DNA from: Bacteroidota bacterium
GTDB lineage: Bacteria; Bacteroidota; Bacteroidia; Chitinophagales; Chitinophagaceae
Length of the DNA stretch: 64,000 bases
Assembly: GCA_013285905.1 (NCBI GenBank)
Contig: JABDGU010000001.1
Span: forward strand, 1-64,000
Direction of reading: 5' to 3'
Shown one piece after another: positions 63,584-64,000 of this stretch (the first letter of the stretch is position 1; the number at the start of each line of letters is the position of its first letter). The notes beneath the pieces were generated by a model. That model saw nothing but the letters and a program-made list of their open reading frames with translations, was not told the DNA's origin and did not search any database. Made by a program: the position numbers and the translations under genes.

Positions 63584-64000
63584 ATGCCAACAATAAAACT
63601 ACTCTCTGCCGGCCTTATTTGTTTGTCTTTATTCGCATCCTGCTCTAACAGCGACAGCGATTGCAATAAAAACGTATTGTTGCTCCAGGACCAGATCCGG
63701 GTGCAGGAACTGCGGATAGCGGGCCTTGAAGACAGTCTGCAAAAACAAATGAACCCATCAGGATTGAGCGCTGCCGCAGCTAATAGCAACAGCAGCGCCA
63801 TCGTCACAGCAGAAACTATTACAACAGAAACGAGTTTTTATAAAGTTGATAAAAATAAGGCACATAAAACAGTTGTCGTTATGGATAAAAGGTTCCCGGG
63901 CGAATTTCCCGAAGGTTCTTCAAAAGTGCTGACCGACAGGAACCTGAAGTTCTTATCTGAATGGGGCCTTAAGGTGATGCTGAATGAGATCTATGCACGT
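63584..64000 (+). CDS. YARHG-domain lipoprotein (3' partial)
   Basis: 139 residues up to the window edge. Lipobox ends at Cys20 (LFASC), then SNSDSDCNKN, a short coiled-coil-like segment (LLLQDQIRVQELRIAGLEDS), a Ser/Ala/Thr linker, and a domain reading FPEGSSKVLTDRNLKFLSEW with GLKVMLNEIYAR at the end. The last part matches the start of the extracellular YARHG domain (named for its Y-A-R-H-G motif), cut by the end of the window. Probably an outer-membrane lipoprotein of unknown function. Confidence 0.75.
   Translation, partial: MPTIKLLSAGLICLSLFASCSNSDSDCNKNVLLLQDQIRVQELRIAGLEDSLQKQMNPSGLSAAAANSNSSAIVTAETITTETSFYKVDKNKAHKTVVVMDKRFPGEFPEGSSKVLTDRNLKFLSEWGLKVMLNEIYAR

Overview
The window is a gene-dense chromosomal segment of a Bacteroidota bacterium, most likely of the Chitinophagaceae/Chitinophagia type. 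Several things point there: type IX secretion (T9SS) and gliding genes (porT, gldF, gldG), at least five secreted proteins with T9SS C-terminal sorting domains, a MurF-alanine racemase fusion, an ECF sigma factor next to a beta-barrel protein, and promoters of the Bacteroidota form (TTTG, about 19 bp, TAnnTTTG). The family-level placement is an inference. The window cuts one gene at each end.

Layout. 1-2814: the three-gene proton-translocating transhydrogenase operon (pntAa cut at its 5' end). 2936-3577: a lipoprotein with an EGF-like module. 3797-7980: the translation block tRNA-Thr(TGT), tRNA-Tyr, tRNA-Gly, tRNA-Thr(GGT), [membrane gene], tuf, tRNA-Trp, secE, nusG. It ends in a terminator and is not followed by rplK/rplA/rpoB. 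8036-11308: porT, a 1-Cys peroxiredoxin and three small genes. 11553-17038: an accessory segment with an AT-rich non-coding repeat (second copy at 46.2 kb), then one giant AT-rich gene for a nuclease-STAND ATPase protein resembling antiphage Avs4, bracketed by inverted copies of a ~70 bp hairpin repeat. 17266-23367: gldF, gldG, a DUF4340-like gene, murF-alr. 23413-26044: a small kinase-like protein, a methyltransferase and a T9SS cargo protein. 26344-28761: an ECF sigma factor and a trans-envelope beta-barrel protein. 29252-34154: yidC, bactofilin, a fumarylacetoacetase-family hydrolase and a 3-hydroxyacyl-CoA dehydrogenase. 34203-36263: small genes ending in a RelE/ParE-type toxin-antitoxin pair. 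36324-39698: mfd. 39822-42550: a zinc-ribbon PD-(D/E)XK protein, two overlapping ribbon-helix-helix genes with a clear operator, and two exported proteins. 42661-45757 (minus strand): HU, TPR protein, a bS22/COX24-like 30-residue protein, RNase G. 46203-51865: second copy of the AT-rich repeat, a LuxR-type response regulator and divergent T9SS cargo genes separated by an ACGTAT-rich control region. 52042-54610: hscA and a PIN/Phd-type toxin-antitoxin pair. 55381-59713: two tandem paralogous T9SS cargo proteins built of Ig-like repeats. 59863-63393: smc. 63584-end: start of a YARHG-domain lipoprotein.

The backbone is housekeeping (translation, redox balance, DNA repair, chromosome organisation, envelope assembly) plus T9SS machinery and cargo. 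Accessory DNA is confined to short stretches: the giant defence-like gene, three toxin-antitoxin-type loci and several families of short palindromic repeats. Two of these repeats are translated inside a T9SS cargo gene. The strongest candidates for new biology are the bracketed Avs4-like gene, the paired ribbon-helix-helix operon without a toxin, the duplicated AT-rich repeat carrying a DnaA-box match, and the ACGTAT-array control region.
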